Position numbers and translations under genes: made by a program. 64,000 bases of DNA from Danio rerio (Eukaryota > Chordata > Actinopteri > Cypriniformes > Danionidae), in contig NC_133199.1 of NCBI RefSeq assembly GCF_049306965.1, forward strand, positions 37,416,501 to 37,480,500, in the 5' to 3' direction. Numbering within the stretch: position 1 is the stretch's first letter; each line of letters starts with the position of its first letter. The notes below the pieces were generated by a model. It did not search any database, was not told where the DNA came from, and worked only from the letters and a program-made list of their open reading frames with translations. Below are positions 34,757 to 45,423 of this stretch, in pieces.

Positions 34757-35230
34757 TGATTCAAATACTAAAACTTTAATACAGTAAAGACTGAAATATT
34801 AAACATTATTTGCAAAAAGGTAACGCTAGTCAAAAAAACAACCATAATTTGATCTGATTTAGCAAAGTAAAACTTGCCCACAATAATTAAAATACATGTT
34901 GATCAATAAACACTCCCGATTTAGTTTATATTTCAACAAAACATCTATTTACCGCCTAAATGTGACGTAACCCAACAACATCAACACGACGTCATGACGC
35001 GAGTCATCTCTTCAAACAGAATAAACATTTACCTCAATTTTTGACTGCTGAAGGCTTTTAAAAAAGAGAAAATGCTGCTGGACTCCTTCGTGAGAGTTGA
35101 CATTTTTCAGCGCGAGGTCTACACCTTTTTTGACGGTGTCCGGCAGTTTGCTGAGGGAGTTTTGAGCTCCTCCGGAGCTCAGCAGGACTCCAAAAACGAG
35201 CAGCGCAAACGGCAGATCAGGCATCTTCAA
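32264..35230 (-). CDS. rarres2: Chemerin-like protein (retinoic acid receptor responder 2 family), gene 2
   Basis: Four coding exons (35033-35230, 33749-33859, 33445-33546, 32264-32350) join in phase 0 to give 165 residues. The N-terminus MKMPDLPFALLVFGVLLSSG is a signal peptide; a second Met at residue 3 could also start. The mature protein has LSKLPDTVKKGVDLALKNVN as its first helix, then six cysteines spaced as in the first gene and in mammalian chemerin, placing it in the secreted cystatin-fold chemerin family. The C-terminus ends GSPTLLAVATE, again without the mammalian YFPGQFAFS activation motif. Exons 2, 3 and 4 have the same lengths as those of the downstream paralogue, which supports tandem duplication. 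Intron 1 contains a ~244-bp palindrome. Which copy is orthologous to mammalian RARRES2 cannot be told here. Confidence 0.86.
32351..33444. other. AT-rich intron 3 of chemerin-like gene 2
   Basis: A degenerate tandem pattern is visible. TATTACTTGAGCATATTTGAATTTATGAATATGTAAATATTTTA-like segments recur near 32870, 32995, 33110 and 33215 with roughly 110-125-bp spacing. A short GGGATCACGACAGTGGAATG piece near 32590 may be a DANA scrap. No other gene is seen. Confidence 0.5.
33445..33546 (-). CDS. rarres2: Chemerin-like gene 2, exon 3
   Basis: It encodes 34 residues beginning PLIDCAICYKTYAGK with VSCVHKPALTE at the end. The donor GAG|GTCTGT is weak at the same position as the weak donor in gene 1. 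Confidence 0.85.
33749..33859 (-). CDS. rarres2: Chemerin-like gene 2, exon 2
   Basis: It encodes 37 residues, AGFDVTFIYHKFYLKATKC through CAFRNDR. The acceptor is CTCTAG and the donor GTAAGT. The CAFRNDR ending is identical to that of gene 1. Confidence 0.88.
34056..34299. repeat. ~244-bp near-perfect palindrome with (AT)n/(ATAC)n core
   Basis: The left arm TAGTATTAGGCCTATAGTTT, continuing to TTATAAAAGTACATAC, is repeated exactly in inverted orientation on the right, ending CCTAATACTA. Arms are about 90 bp of unique sequence plus mirrored (ACAT)n/(ATGT)n and an AT core. The structure can extrude as a cruciform. It lies in intron 1 of the second chemerin-like gene. Confidence 0.92.
34704..34754. 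repeat. (GA)n microsatellite
   Basis: About 25 uninterrupted GA units in intron 1 of the second chemerin-like gene. Confidence 0.95.
35033..35230 (-). CDS. rarres2: Chemerin-like gene 2, exon 1
   Basis: It encodes 66 residues: signal peptide, first helix, and a strand ending FKSLQQSKIE. The donor is GAG|GTAAAT at 35032, phase 0. Confidence 0.88.
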
Positions 35231-35365
35231 CCAGTCTGAGCACGAGCCGCGCGCGCTCTCTGAAAAACAGCCGCATTCCTGGAGGACTGCCTTCTGTTGG
35301 GTAATACTGAAGTGAAATGAATGGTTAAAGGCTGCGTGTATTTGCTAATGCTAACTAACGTTAAT

Positions 35366-35840
35366 ACAGTGAGGGAAATAAGTAATTAACACGTCACCTA
35401 TTTTCTCAGAAAACATTTCTAATGCTGTTGACTTGAAATTTTACCTGTATGTTGGTAACGACCTAGGAAATCCATTAAACAAAACGAATTAGTTTACAAA
35501 TGAAGTTATGTGTAATAAAATGAAATGACACAGGAAAAATGTATTGAACACATGAGGAAACGGATGTGTAGAAAGGCAGTGAAAGCCCAGACAGCAGCTG
35601 AAATCTCTCAGTTCTTCAGCAACCCTCTGCTCTTCATTATTGTAAATTAATATTAGCTGCTTTAGTCCAACATCTCCTTTAGCAAGATGAGGAAGATGAA
35701 ATCAGGGTGGGCATTTCAGCAAGACAATGATCCAAAACACAGCCAAAGAAACTCAAATGCTTTCAGAGAAAGAAAATCAAGCTTTAGAATGGCCCAGCCA
35801 ATCACCTGATCTGAACCCAATATAGATAATACAAAATAAA
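35366..35840 (+). mobile_element. Tc1-like transposon relic
   Basis: It starts CAGTGAGGGAAATAAGTAAT, a Tc1-type inverted end. A plus-strand frame near 35720 reads WAFQQDNDPKHSQ, the FQQDNDPKH motif around the second catalytic Asp of Tc1 transposases. A decayed WPxQSPDLNPI-like stretch follows at about 35790-35825. Large deletions and stops leave it inactive. Confidence 0.8.
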
Positions 35841-37145
35841 GATCAGATTTAATAGACAAGACCAGGCCCGGATTTTTAATTTAGAGGCCCCTGGGCACAA
35901 TGTCTTGTAAGCCCCCTACCTAGCCACACCCCAATAGCTGAATAAAAAAAATATAAGATTAATATAATTTTGTTAAATAAAATTAATCTATAATGTATAG
36001 CCCTCATTACTAAAAGAAATTATATAAAGTACATATATTTCTAGTCTACAAATATTTAACTTATTTTTAAAGCATTTAAAGCACACTTTGAAAAAAAATA
36101 CTAATACATCTAATGAAAATTAATGGATTTTAATATACTTGTTCAAGTACACTGAAGGAGTACTAAATATTTAAGGGTATTTTAAATGTATAACTTCTAC
36201 AAACTTATAATGCACATGATTTGGATATAACACCTCTCCAATCCAGTTCAGTTCTATGAATCTGAGTCCTCCATAATACACACACTTTATAATGATTCCT
36301 ACTTGTCTTCCTCGTTAGAAAGAGTAGGCAAAATCTGATATGTAGAGGGAGAAAAAAAGAAGAACGTGTTCATCAGACACTGGATTCGAACCGGGTTCAC
36401 GATCAATCGTGTCAAAAGATATTGCCATGTGCCTTACGAGATTATGCCACTCACACCGCTGTCTGTTGCGCTCTTTATTTATGTTGTCTCTATCAATCAA
36501 ACGGTGATGAGCGTGAACAACTTAGTTTATTCCAACCATGATTCCAACGAGGTGAGCTACTTGCACTTATCCTAAATAGACGGTCCAAAATCTGCATTCA
36601 TTCTTCTGATGAGGTGCATTTTTTTAACTTGCCAGCACCAAAAAAGTCTTTTATATAAAATATTAAATACGTTTCAGTAGTTCAGTTCTTTCTCCTTCTG
36701 TCATTTCATTATTACACACAATTTTCTGATTGTTTTGTTTTATTTTTCATGTGTACCCTTTACTGTTTCTCTTCAGTTCATGGAAATCAGATTAATGTGA
36801 CGCTGGTGTTGGTTTGGAACAGATCAGACGTGCACAAACTTGCTGTGTTTGAGATCATGATGTCTGCAGATTCCAGATGACATTTCTTTACGATCCAGTG
36901 ATGTTGTCAGACTGCCAAAACCACACTGGTAACAGCCAATCTCTCAATGTCTCTTGCTTTCCTTGAGTTCAAACAATAACACACATAGCTTATGTTTGCA
37001 GTAAAGGTCACATGTACACATTTAGCTTAAAGGCCTGTGAAATTAAAATAAAGCTTTTATGTGTTAGTGTTAAGGATATCTATAAGCTAGTGTGCTCAAA
37101 ACAGTGACAACATTTGCATTAAGAGGATATAAGCATAATATAAAC
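35841..37145. other. Intergenic DNA upstream of chemerin-like gene 2
   Basis: No protein-coding gene is recognised. The only structured feature is the tRNA-like segment at 36349-36462, listed separately. Confidence 0.4.
36349..36462 (-). mobile_element. tRNA-like SINE head with A and B boxes
   Basis: Read on the minus strand, TGGCATAATCTCG resembles an A box. GGTTCGAATCC, about 57 nt later, is a perfect RNA polymerase III B box. A run of seven T follows about 25 nt after that. The T-arm and acceptor stems do not pair well, so a functional tRNA is unlikely. It is more probably the head of a tRNA-derived SINE or a tRNA pseudogene. Confidence 0.5.
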
Positions 37146-37153
37146 ATCTAAAG

Positions 37154-37330
37154 CAGGGGTCACCAATCTCGGTCCTGGAGGGCCGGTGTCCCTGCAGGGT
37201 TTAGCTCCAGCTTGCTTCAACACACCTGCCTGAGTGTTTCAAGTATGCATATAAGGCCTTGATTAGCTGTTCAGGTGTGCTTGATTAGGGTTAGAGCTAA
37301 GATCTGCAGGAACAAGTTTGGTGACCCCTG
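37154..37330. mobile_element. 177-bp hAT-type MITE with perfect 8-bp duplication
   Basis: Ends CAGGGGTCACCAATCTCGG and GTTTGGTGACCCCTG are inverted repeats, flanked by ATCTAAAG on both sides. The interior has mirrored GGAGGGCCGGTGTCCCTGCAG and CTGCAGG motifs. It belongs to the same broad type as the elements at 39923-40215 and 54587-55111. Confidence 0.9.
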
Positions 37331-37458
37331 ATCTAAAGCTTGCAGTTGGTCTCTTCCACCTATATGATGGCATATTGCTGCGTCCGAAACCGCATACTTC
37401 CATACTATATAGTATGCTAAAACCAGTACGCGAGCCGAGTAGTATGTCCGAATTCATA

Positions 37459-39217
37459 GGCTGTTTCTCAATTCCAAGAAGGCAGAGAACGGACTTGCGT
37501 TCTTGTGGAGACCAGTCTTGCCGGGTGTCTTCGGAAGAACGAACTCAGGAGACCGCGAGGGCAGAGAACGCGTCCTTTGAGAAATGGGATGCTGCGTTCT
37601 TCCTGATGGTCACATGACCTTCACGTGTTTTAAATGGAAATTATTTAAACAATTACAGCAACAGGATGCTGTAAAAAATTACAGCACTCATACAACGATT
37701 TATTGTTTCCCCCCTCTTCAAAATATATACTTTGCATAAAAACCATTATAAATATACTCTGCACAATATAAATAAAACAAATTTTAATATGAATTTCAGC
37801 AAACAAACAACCTTAATGTGTTTATTCCTTTATTAAGATATTCATGTTAATGTTTACTTTCACCGTTTCATTTAGGGAAAGTCCTGAGGTAAATAAGTGA
37901 TATCTCTGAACCTTAATAATAAATCTAAATTAAATGCTGCGCTTCCCACCTCCAGTCGCAATGACTTCTGGGACTTTCAGAGCGAGTTCGGTGCTCAAGT
38001 CTGCATTAGTGCGTCCTCGATATCAAGATCACATCTGGGAAGTTTCACGCGTCCTCCGTACTTGCAATCTTGAGTATTGGAACTGAACTTAGGCAGCTGA
38101 TGATGACGTTGCACCAATGACTGTAAAAAATATGGACGACGCGACAGCCCTTTTTCCCATTGAACGCCTTGAGGGCAAAACGCCTGCTTGACGGGCACAA
38201 ACTGTCGCAAAAGACTGCTGAAATTGGAGCCAGACATGCGCAGAAGGATTGTCTGATGGAGCCAGAGGAGGAGCCGCGAAAATGAGCAGAGTCGAGCTTC
38301 CAATCAAACGCTTTATGTAAAATCAACTACGCCCCCCGAACTTCTCAGCATGCGTTTGCTGTCATACCAACACAAATGGATGTAACAACGTTAACAAATA
38401 TGAGGGTTTTATATATTCAATCGCGCCAGCTCCAGGCCGCAGCGCATAACTTACTCGCGGCGTCGCGGGCTGATTCCGGCTCGCATGCGGCAGCGCCTGC
38501 TCGCTCGGCCGCCGCATCTGGCTCGATTGACTCGGACTGGAATCGGGCAGTGAGTCCAGGCATCCGGAGTAGGTCCAGCAGAGGTAACATTAGTCAGTCT
38601 GAGCTCTAAGAGATAAGTCTCCGGCAGGCGAGAATCTAGCCGGAACTGTGTTTTGTTATCTGGGTGGCTAGGCGTGTATCAGCAAACTAATAAAGCCCGA
38701 AAAAAGCCCTGAACTTGGCGAATAAACAGTGTTCCACCAGGATCATGTATGTCAGAAACTATAGTTTACTGCTGAACTCATTTTGTCATGGTAAAATAAC
38801 ACAGAAATCGAATAATAACATTCAGTCTACTTCAGTCTCCTGCCGAAGCTCAGACGCCGCGCTTTGAGAAACTGTCAATCACAGCTGTGTATCACGATGA
38901 CACGCCCAGCAATAAATTACTGCTAAAAACAAACTGTTTACAAAAATGAAGATCTGCACCTATTTCAGCACAATAACCAGTGCCTTAATCGACCAGAACT
39001 ATCTTTCGGGACATTTTATTGCAAGTGTAATATTTTTTTTTATTTGGGCTTAAGTCTCCTTCATTAACACGGAGGAGGCGGGCTTTATGACTTGTACTGC
39101 AGCCAGCCCCCAGGGGGCGATCTAACGGCCGAAACCTTCACTCAAACGCAGGCTTGCGGCACACTTGCGTTGCACGAGAACACAAGACCGCTGAAGAACG
39201 CATATTGAGAAACAGCC
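37459..39217. mobile_element. Middle TIR element of the nest
   Basis: Ends GGCTGTTTCTCAATTCC and TTGAGAAACAGCC are inverted repeats. The body contains AGAACGGACTTGCGTTCTTG and GAGAACGCGTCCTTTGAGAA motifs, repeated in inverse near the right end (TTGCG...GAGAACACAAGACCGC). It carries the hAT insert at 38115-39167. The short ATA on both sides may be its target duplication, but this is not certain. Confidence 0.75.
38115..39167. mobile_element. 1053-bp hAT-type element, copy 2 (inverted)
   Basis: The ends CAATGACTGTAAAAAATATGG and GCCGCAAGCC-type sequence closing at GGCACACTTG are flanked by CGTTGCAC on both sides, a perfect 8-bp duplication. It is collinear with copy 1 (12854-13901) in reverse orientation and very similar by eye, apart from small indels. 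It is the innermost and youngest member of the nest. Confidence 0.88.
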
Positions 39218-39922
39218 ATACAATTCGAAAATCAGTATGCGAGAAGTACCCGGATGACTTACTACTTCCGGCGAGATTCTGGAGTGCATCGCATGCATGC
39301 TGCGCTATCCCATGATGCCCCGCGAGCGAATTCATGAATGGGAGTAAAGCGACGCAATTGACGCAGGTAGGTCATGTGATTATGACAAAATGGCGGATGT
39401 AGTACGTCCGAACTTCATTCATAGTTTTCACATTCATACTGTACAGAACGTACTTTTCTAACGGCCGAGTAGTACGTTTAAATTCAAATGCAGTACCTAC
39501 TGAGTAGTAGGCGGTTTCGGACGCAGCCAATATTTTTTGGCATCACCTCATACTTCATTTACTCATCAAATCTTCTGACCTATCAAATGCTCTCTAGTAT
39601 CTGACATGTCCCTCCCCCTTCATGACACTTCTCATTTGACGCGCCTGAGCTCAACCACTCTTACTCACAGGGCTGCTATATACAGTAAAAACAAAACGCT
39701 ATGTCTGTTTTTTGTATTTTTTATAAAAGCAGAGGAGCTACTATATGTCTGTCTTCATATTATAGTTGAGATTGTGTCAAATTTTAAAAAAAAAATAAAA
39801 AAAATGCACATTTTAAAGCACTTCATGGTAAATTTAAGGTTTATGCATCCTTGAATCCTTTAAATAAATAAATGTTGCTAATCTGTCTAGCATAGTTAGC
39901 ATATTGCTAACATGCTGTAAAT

Positions 39923-40215
39923 CAGGGATGTCCAAAACTTGGTCCTGGAGGGCCGGTGTCCTGCATATTTTAGTTCCAACTCCAATTAAACGCACCTGAA
40001 TTAGCTAATCAAGCTCTTGTTAGGTATACTTAGAAACTTCCAGGCAGGTGTGTTGAATGAAGTTGGAGGTAATAACTATGCAGGGCACCGGCCCTCCAGG
40101 ACCGAGTTTGGACACCCCTGTTCTAGTGTATCTAGTAAGAGCTTGATTAGCTGGTTCAGGTGTGTTTGATTAGGGTTGGAGCTAAACTCTCCAGGACCGA
40201 GTTTGAACACCCCTG
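39923..40215. mobile_element. 293-bp hAT-type MITE with internal partial duplication
   Basis: It starts CAGGGATGTCCAAAACTTGG and ends GAGTTTGAACACCCCTG, with CTGTAAAT on both sides. An extra internal copy of the right end (GAGTTTGGACACCCCTG at about 40100) is followed by a second partial body. It is therefore a dimer-like form of the ~190-bp family. Confidence 0.82.
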
Positions 40216-41019
40216 CTGTAAATAAACGGGTTACTACAATATTTAAAGCATGAAATATCATGCTGTTACGAGGTTTATAGCATAGCTAGCATATTATTAA
40301 ACTAGTTAGCATGGTAGCATATATTAACATTATTAGAAATTTAACATTAACAGTTAGCATATTGTTTACATGAGTTTACCTTTTACTACGTTTATTGCAG
40401 GAATTAGGATGGTACTAGCAGGTTTATAGCATGGTTAGGATATTATTCAATTGAATTACCATGTTTTTAAGTATCTAGCACACATTAGCATTATTAGCAC
40501 ATTGCTAGACATTTTTTATTTTTAGAATATATTTTTTAGACTTTATAATAAAAATTAAAATGTCAAAATATGGGTAAATAATAAAAAATTGATCATACTA
40601 AATTATATTTTAAATAATTACAAGTATTTTTAAACCAATCAAACAAATCATTACCACTACAAGACATTTCTTTTGCTGGAAAGAAATTAACTAATAGAGA
40701 AAATGTTCAGAATACCTCAGTTTGGGGGCCTGATGAATGTTTTTAAGGAAGAGAAACTGGTTGTGGATGCTGGATGCTGTTTATTTTTTATTTTAAAGTT
40801 CTGTAATTTATGAATTATTTATTTCAGCTTTTATTTTAAATCTTTCTTAAACCAAGTTATTAAACTAATTCAGCATCAAATGATCCTTACAGCATTGATT
40901 TGAAATGGAAATATTTTGTATTTAATTCTTTTGTACACAATTTTATACACCCTTGCTTAGTAAAAGCACTAATTTCCTAATATACAAACAAAAGAAGATA
41001 CAAATAGCCGGTTTAAATA
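40216..41019. other. Intergenic AT-rich DNA with TTAGCATAT motif runs
   Basis: Between about 39880 and 40520 the phrases TAGCATATTGCTAACATG, TTAGCATGGTAGCATAT and similar recur irregularly, a degraded simple repeat. Nothing else is recognised. Confidence 0.45.
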
Positions 41020-42520
41020 GAAAAATCAACTTTATTTAGCAATATCTGTAATTTGCTGTAAATATTGCATTATGTACAGAGGAATATTTAAAAATCAAAT
41101 ATCCAACAACGGAACACATAAAAACAGAATGCATTCAAAATATGCAGAGATGGTAAACGACCCTCGCTTCCCTTTGCCAACCACCAGGTCATACTTTTGT
41201 AACCGATACCACCACAATAATCCGACACTAACGTTCACGAACATCCCCCCTAAAACAAATACCACCTACAAACAAGTGCTGTGAGTTTTCCACACACAAC
41301 AGATCCTGATTTCCCAGAGTTCTGCAAGTCTAAACGTGTCCAAAAACACAAACGCGGGCAGATGGGAATGTCAAAGATAAAGAACCGTGACAATGTGCTG
41401 ATGTACTAAACAACATTTTATAAAAATATTCTCTAGTCAATCACGCTCAAACGACGACATGAAGCATCTATCCATTCCTCATATGGTAAAAATAACCTCT
41501 ACGCAATTTAATTGTCATTAGTTAGCACGTACATAAAAGAAAACGGACATCAAAACTTCCTATAATTAAAACATCCTAACACGCATCCAATTCTGGAATG
41601 TGAAAAAGCGCCCAAATGAGCTAAAGCACTTGTTTTTGTTATTTAAAGCACAAATGGTTTGATAAAATCCAGAAATTAGGACAAAAAATGACATAATATT
41701 AGATAAAACCTAAAATAACACAGAGTTATATAACCGTAACCAGATGTGTTGTGTTATTTCCAATAGCTTGTGCACACAAAACTATTCCAATTGAACCTAA
41801 TGTGCAGTCATCCAATCTAGTGCAGATTCCCCCAATCTGTAAGCGATCAAAATAATGATACTAGTGAGAAGTAGTGAAATTAATGAGGATTTCTGCGGTG
41901 AAACTCCTCATGAACTGACATAAATAATATGGTTAAATAAATAATTAGTCAATCGAACCCAATATTCAGTGTTTTTGCGGACAAAACAGGCATTGATTTT
42001 AGTGTCAACTCAACAATGTGGGAAAAACTTTGAAAAATGTGATGGAAAATAAAACGGCAGTTTATTAGGTTAGCATGATCAAATGAATCATAACGCTGCA
42101 AGTGAAAATCTGCTGATAATTTACTCGCCTCAAGTCATAAAACATGCAACTTTCCTTCTTCGCTAGAGATTCAAAGAGCATTTTCAGTTGAAATTGCGAT
42201 TCTTGCGGATGACAACATGCGATCAGAGTTAAAAAACAAAACAAACCTTAAGTAAAATGTCGTAAATGATGTTCAGTTTTAGCACAGACTGATAGTTTGC
42301 TTCTTATAGGAATAGTTCACTCCAAAATTTAAATGAACCCATTCATTTACTCACCCTCAAGTCATACTTGACTTTATAGATAGTAGAAATAGATATATAT
42401 CATATATGTGAAGAGTAAATATAGATATATTATTGATAGTTATACTTTATAGACGTTCTTCTTTTGTACAAACACAGTTGTAGTACTTTTACATTTTATT
42501 TATGCTGTAATAATGTATTC

Positions 42521-42713
42521 CACAGGTGTCAAACTCAGTTCCAAAAGGGCCGCAGCTCTGCACAGTTTAGTTCCGACCCTAATTAAACACACCTGATGAA
42601 ACTAATTGAGTCCTTCAGGCTTGTTTGAAACCTACAGGTAAGTGTGTTGGAGCAGGGTCGGAACTAAACTGTGCAGGGCTTCGGCCCTCCAGGAATTGAG
42701 TTTGAAACCCCTG
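42521..42713. mobile_element. 193-bp hAT-type MITE, second copy
   Basis: It has the same length, ends (CACAGGTGTCAAACTC) and interior as the element at 23977-24169, with few differences. Flanks ATGTATTC and ATGTATTG form a 7-of-8 duplication. The shared CACAGG end variant marks a subfamily. Confidence 0.88.
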
Positions 42714-42717
42714 ATGT

Positions 42718-44021
42718 ATTGGATAGTGGCCCTTTTTGAAGCATCCAAAAGTGCATGAATTCATTGTAAAATACACCACCAAGGGGTTCATTCATATCTT
42801 ATAAAGCAGATTGGTGTGTTTTTGTCACAAAAATATGTCACATTTGTAAACTAGAAACTCAAATCACTGACTGCTGAATAATAATATATAGACGATTCTC
42901 ACAGGAAACGCTTAACATGGTTTGTTTACTGGAGAAGACAGGGACGAACAAGAAAAACAATGGTTTGGTTTTACTGTATATTAAATGTAAATCAATGGCG
43001 GCAACAGCAAGGCTCAAAAAATACAATTTTATTAAATTAAAAATGCTGACACAGAGCGTGTAACGTTTTGAGCCACCCGGCTCTTCATCAGTCATTGTCT
43101 GATGAAGAGCCGGGTGGCTCGAAACGTTACACGCTCTGTGTCAGCCTTATTAATTTAATAAATTTGTATTTTTGGAGCCTTGGTGTTGCCGCCATTGATT
43201 TACATTTATTTTGCACTTTTTGCGGTTTTGGCTGAGCACCCAATTAAGAGAGATGTGCGTGCTTTTGTACAGTTTTTTCATTGGTTTTATTGTATAACAC
43301 AAGAAAAGACTATTTCTGCGATGAACACATCTTACGTCTACTCAAAGATCCTTCAAGAAATTGTCGAGAATGTTCATTCGACAGCCATTTGAGTGGCAGT
43401 CAGTGATTTAAGTGTGTAGTTTGACATGAAGTCTTTTGTCACAAAAACACATCAGTCTACTTCATAAGACTTATCCTTTTAGATGCTTAGCCCTTTTTTT
43501 AAGCATCCAAAAGTGCATGAATTCATTGTAAAAAATAACCCATACACCACCAAGGGCTTCGTTTATATCTTATAAAGCAGATTAGTGTGTTTTTGTAACA
43601 AAATGTCACATTTGTAAACTAGAAACTCAAATCACTGACTGCTGAATAATAATGTATAGACGAGCGTCACAGGAATCACTTACTATGGTTTGTTTACCAG
43701 AGAAGACAACAGCAACAATAGCAAACGAACAGCAAAAATAAATGGCTTGAGAATGTCACTGTATAACCGTTAAACACAAGACGAGTCTATTCCCAGAGCT
43801 TCTGCGATGAATACATTTTACATCGAGACAGAGATCAGATCGCTCATTCGACAGTCATCAGAAGTCAGTGATTTGGGTTTATAATTTTAAAAATGATTCT
43901 TTTTGTTACAAAAACACATTAGTCCACTTCATAAGACATGTGTAAACCCCATTTTTAATGTATGGCTTGGTTTTATAAAACATCTACGTGCATTTGAAAG
44001 TTTAAAAAACGGCCACTATCC
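42718..44021. mobile_element. ~1.3-kb TIR element with internal tandem duplication
   Basis: The left end TTGGATAGTGGCCCTTTTTG and the right end AAAAAACGGCCACTATCCAA are inverted repeats. Inside, a block beginning AAGCATCCAAAAGTGCATGA and running through CTAGAAACTCAAATCACTGA occurs twice (about 42739 and 43503). The first copy contains a large palindrome (42982-43208). No transposase frame is visible. Target-site duplications are unclear. Confidence 0.65.
42982..43208. repeat. ~227-bp imperfect palindrome
   Basis: The left arm runs from TAAATGTAAATCAATGGCGG through GCTGACACAGAGCGTGTAACG to CTCTTCATCAG. It is mirrored from CTGATGAAGAG through CGTTACACGCTCTGTGTCAGC to CCGCCATTGATTTACATTTA, around a ~7-bp spacer. 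The inner ~50 bp of each arm differ at one position; the outer part has several mismatches. Confidence 0.9.
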
Positions 44022-44168
44022 AACACCATTATGAAGCACTGAAGAGCCAGGATTCATTTTAAATCTACTCCGACTGTGTTTGTCTGACAGAACAAAGTCA
44101 TATAAATCATGGATGGCTTGAGAGTGAGTAAATTATGAGGTAGTTTTAAATTTTTGGGTGAACTACAC

Positions 44169-44359
44169 CAATGTTTTCCAACCCTGTTCCTGAAAGCACA
44201 CAAATATTACACATTTTCCATGTCTCCTTAACCAAACACACTTGATTGAAATCATCAGCTTAGTAGCAGAGACTGAAATACCTGTGATGAGTGAGACAAA
44301 GGAGTCATCCAAAACATGCAGTGTTGGTGGTTCTCCAGGAACGTGGTTGAGAAACACTG
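44169..44359. mobile_element. 191-bp hAT-type MITE, first of a tandem pair
   Basis: Starts CAATGTTTTCCAACCCTG and ends TTGAGAAACACTG, an inverted pair. The left flank is AACTACAC and the right flank AACTAGAC, a 7-of-8 duplication. The right flank is shared with the next element. Confidence 0.82.
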
Positions 44360-44367
44360 AACTAGAC

Positions 44368-44563
44368 CAGTGTTTCCCAACCCTGTTCCTAAAGGCACAT
44401 CAACAGTACACATTTTCCAACCTCTTCCAATTCAAACACACCTGAATCAACCCATCAGAACATTAGGAGAGACTTAAAAACCTGAAATGAATGGTTCAGA
44501 TGTGGAAGACATCCAAAATATGTACTTTTGTTTAGCCTCCAGCAACAGGGCTGGGAAACACTG
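44368..44563. mobile_element. 196-bp hAT-type MITE, second of a tandem pair
   Basis: Starts CAGTGTTTCCCAACCCTG and ends GGCTGGGAAACACTG, with AACTAGAC on both sides (perfect). It is the same family as its neighbour, in the same orientation. Confidence 0.88.
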
Positions 44564-45423
44564 AACTAGACACCTCAATGTCAGGAGCAAGTCTTCTTCT
44601 GGACTCTCAAAACTTGACTTGCATTGCCAAGAATCACAGTTTGAGCTAAATAATACCTTTATTAAAGATTCTCAATTCTCTAAATGAAGAAAAGTAAAAG
44701 CCACCAACATCTTAGATGCCCTTAGGATGAGTAAATGACCGTCAAATTTCCATTATTCAATGAACTGACTATTTAAAATGTGTTTTAAGACTAAAGTGCA
44801 AGCTAAAACTCATTTTAAAACCTTTCAAAACCACTTTCTCGAATGGAGTTCAATGTAACAGCTCAATAATAAACCTACAACCGTACATAAAGAGTTCATC
44901 TAAGAGTTTAGCATGTACACATGACTTTCGGGCATTATAAAAATAGTAGTTCATGATTTGATGGCAACAGAACCAAAAATACTGTTGATTGTGTCAATGA
45001 AAACATACTGTATGACGTTCGAAAGTTTAAACAATGAGCCATTAAAACTATTAAAACCACAGTATTACGATGAAATCGACCTTGGCAGTCTTTCTCGATC
45101 ATAAACGTTTGCTTAAAAAGAACATATATAATATTGCATGGGCCCTGAATGGTGTTTAGAACGTCCAGTTAACCCCAATATGGTACATTCAGTTGTTCTC
45201 ACGGATGACGAATACGCTAGGTTAAGGCTAAACGGTGTTGATAGCAGCTCAAACGCTCTAATACCAATGCAATGAGTCTGTGGGATTGTGGAGTGGAGGT
45301 CAGGTCCATGTACATGTAGCTCTTTCTCACCTCCACCGCACGTCAGGCTCAATAAAGATTTGGTTTTTTGAAAAGCAGCCATCCTGTTGGCCAATAGTGT
45401 GATTGATAGGAAGATGTGCGGCC

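Larger units (their letters stand above)
37378..39527. mobile_element. Outer TIR element of a three-level nest
   Basis: The left end CTGCGTCCGAAACCGC and the right end GCGGTTTCGGACGCAG are perfect inverted repeats, continued by further mirrored AGTAGTACG-type motifs. ATATTG-like sequence lies outside both ends. Nested inside are the element at 37459-39217 and, within that, the hAT element at 38115-39167. Without the inserts the outer element would be about 390 bp. Confidence 0.85.
41020..45423 (-). other. Presumed long 3' UTR / downstream region of slc4a2
   Basis: This runs on the minus strand from the slc4a2 stop. At about 41029-41034 the plus strand reads TTTATT, i.e. an AATAAA poly(A) signal on the gene strand, and the sequence from there to 42500 is mostly unique. 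Several mobile elements lie inside (42521-44563). There is no direct evidence that one transcript spans all of it; an earlier poly(A) site is possible. Confidence 0.35.

Noticed and set aside
36349-36462. Functional tRNA gene
   Set aside because: The B box is perfect but the T-arm, acceptor stem and anticodon stem do not pair convincingly and the A-B distance is too long, so it was kept only as a SINE-like unit.
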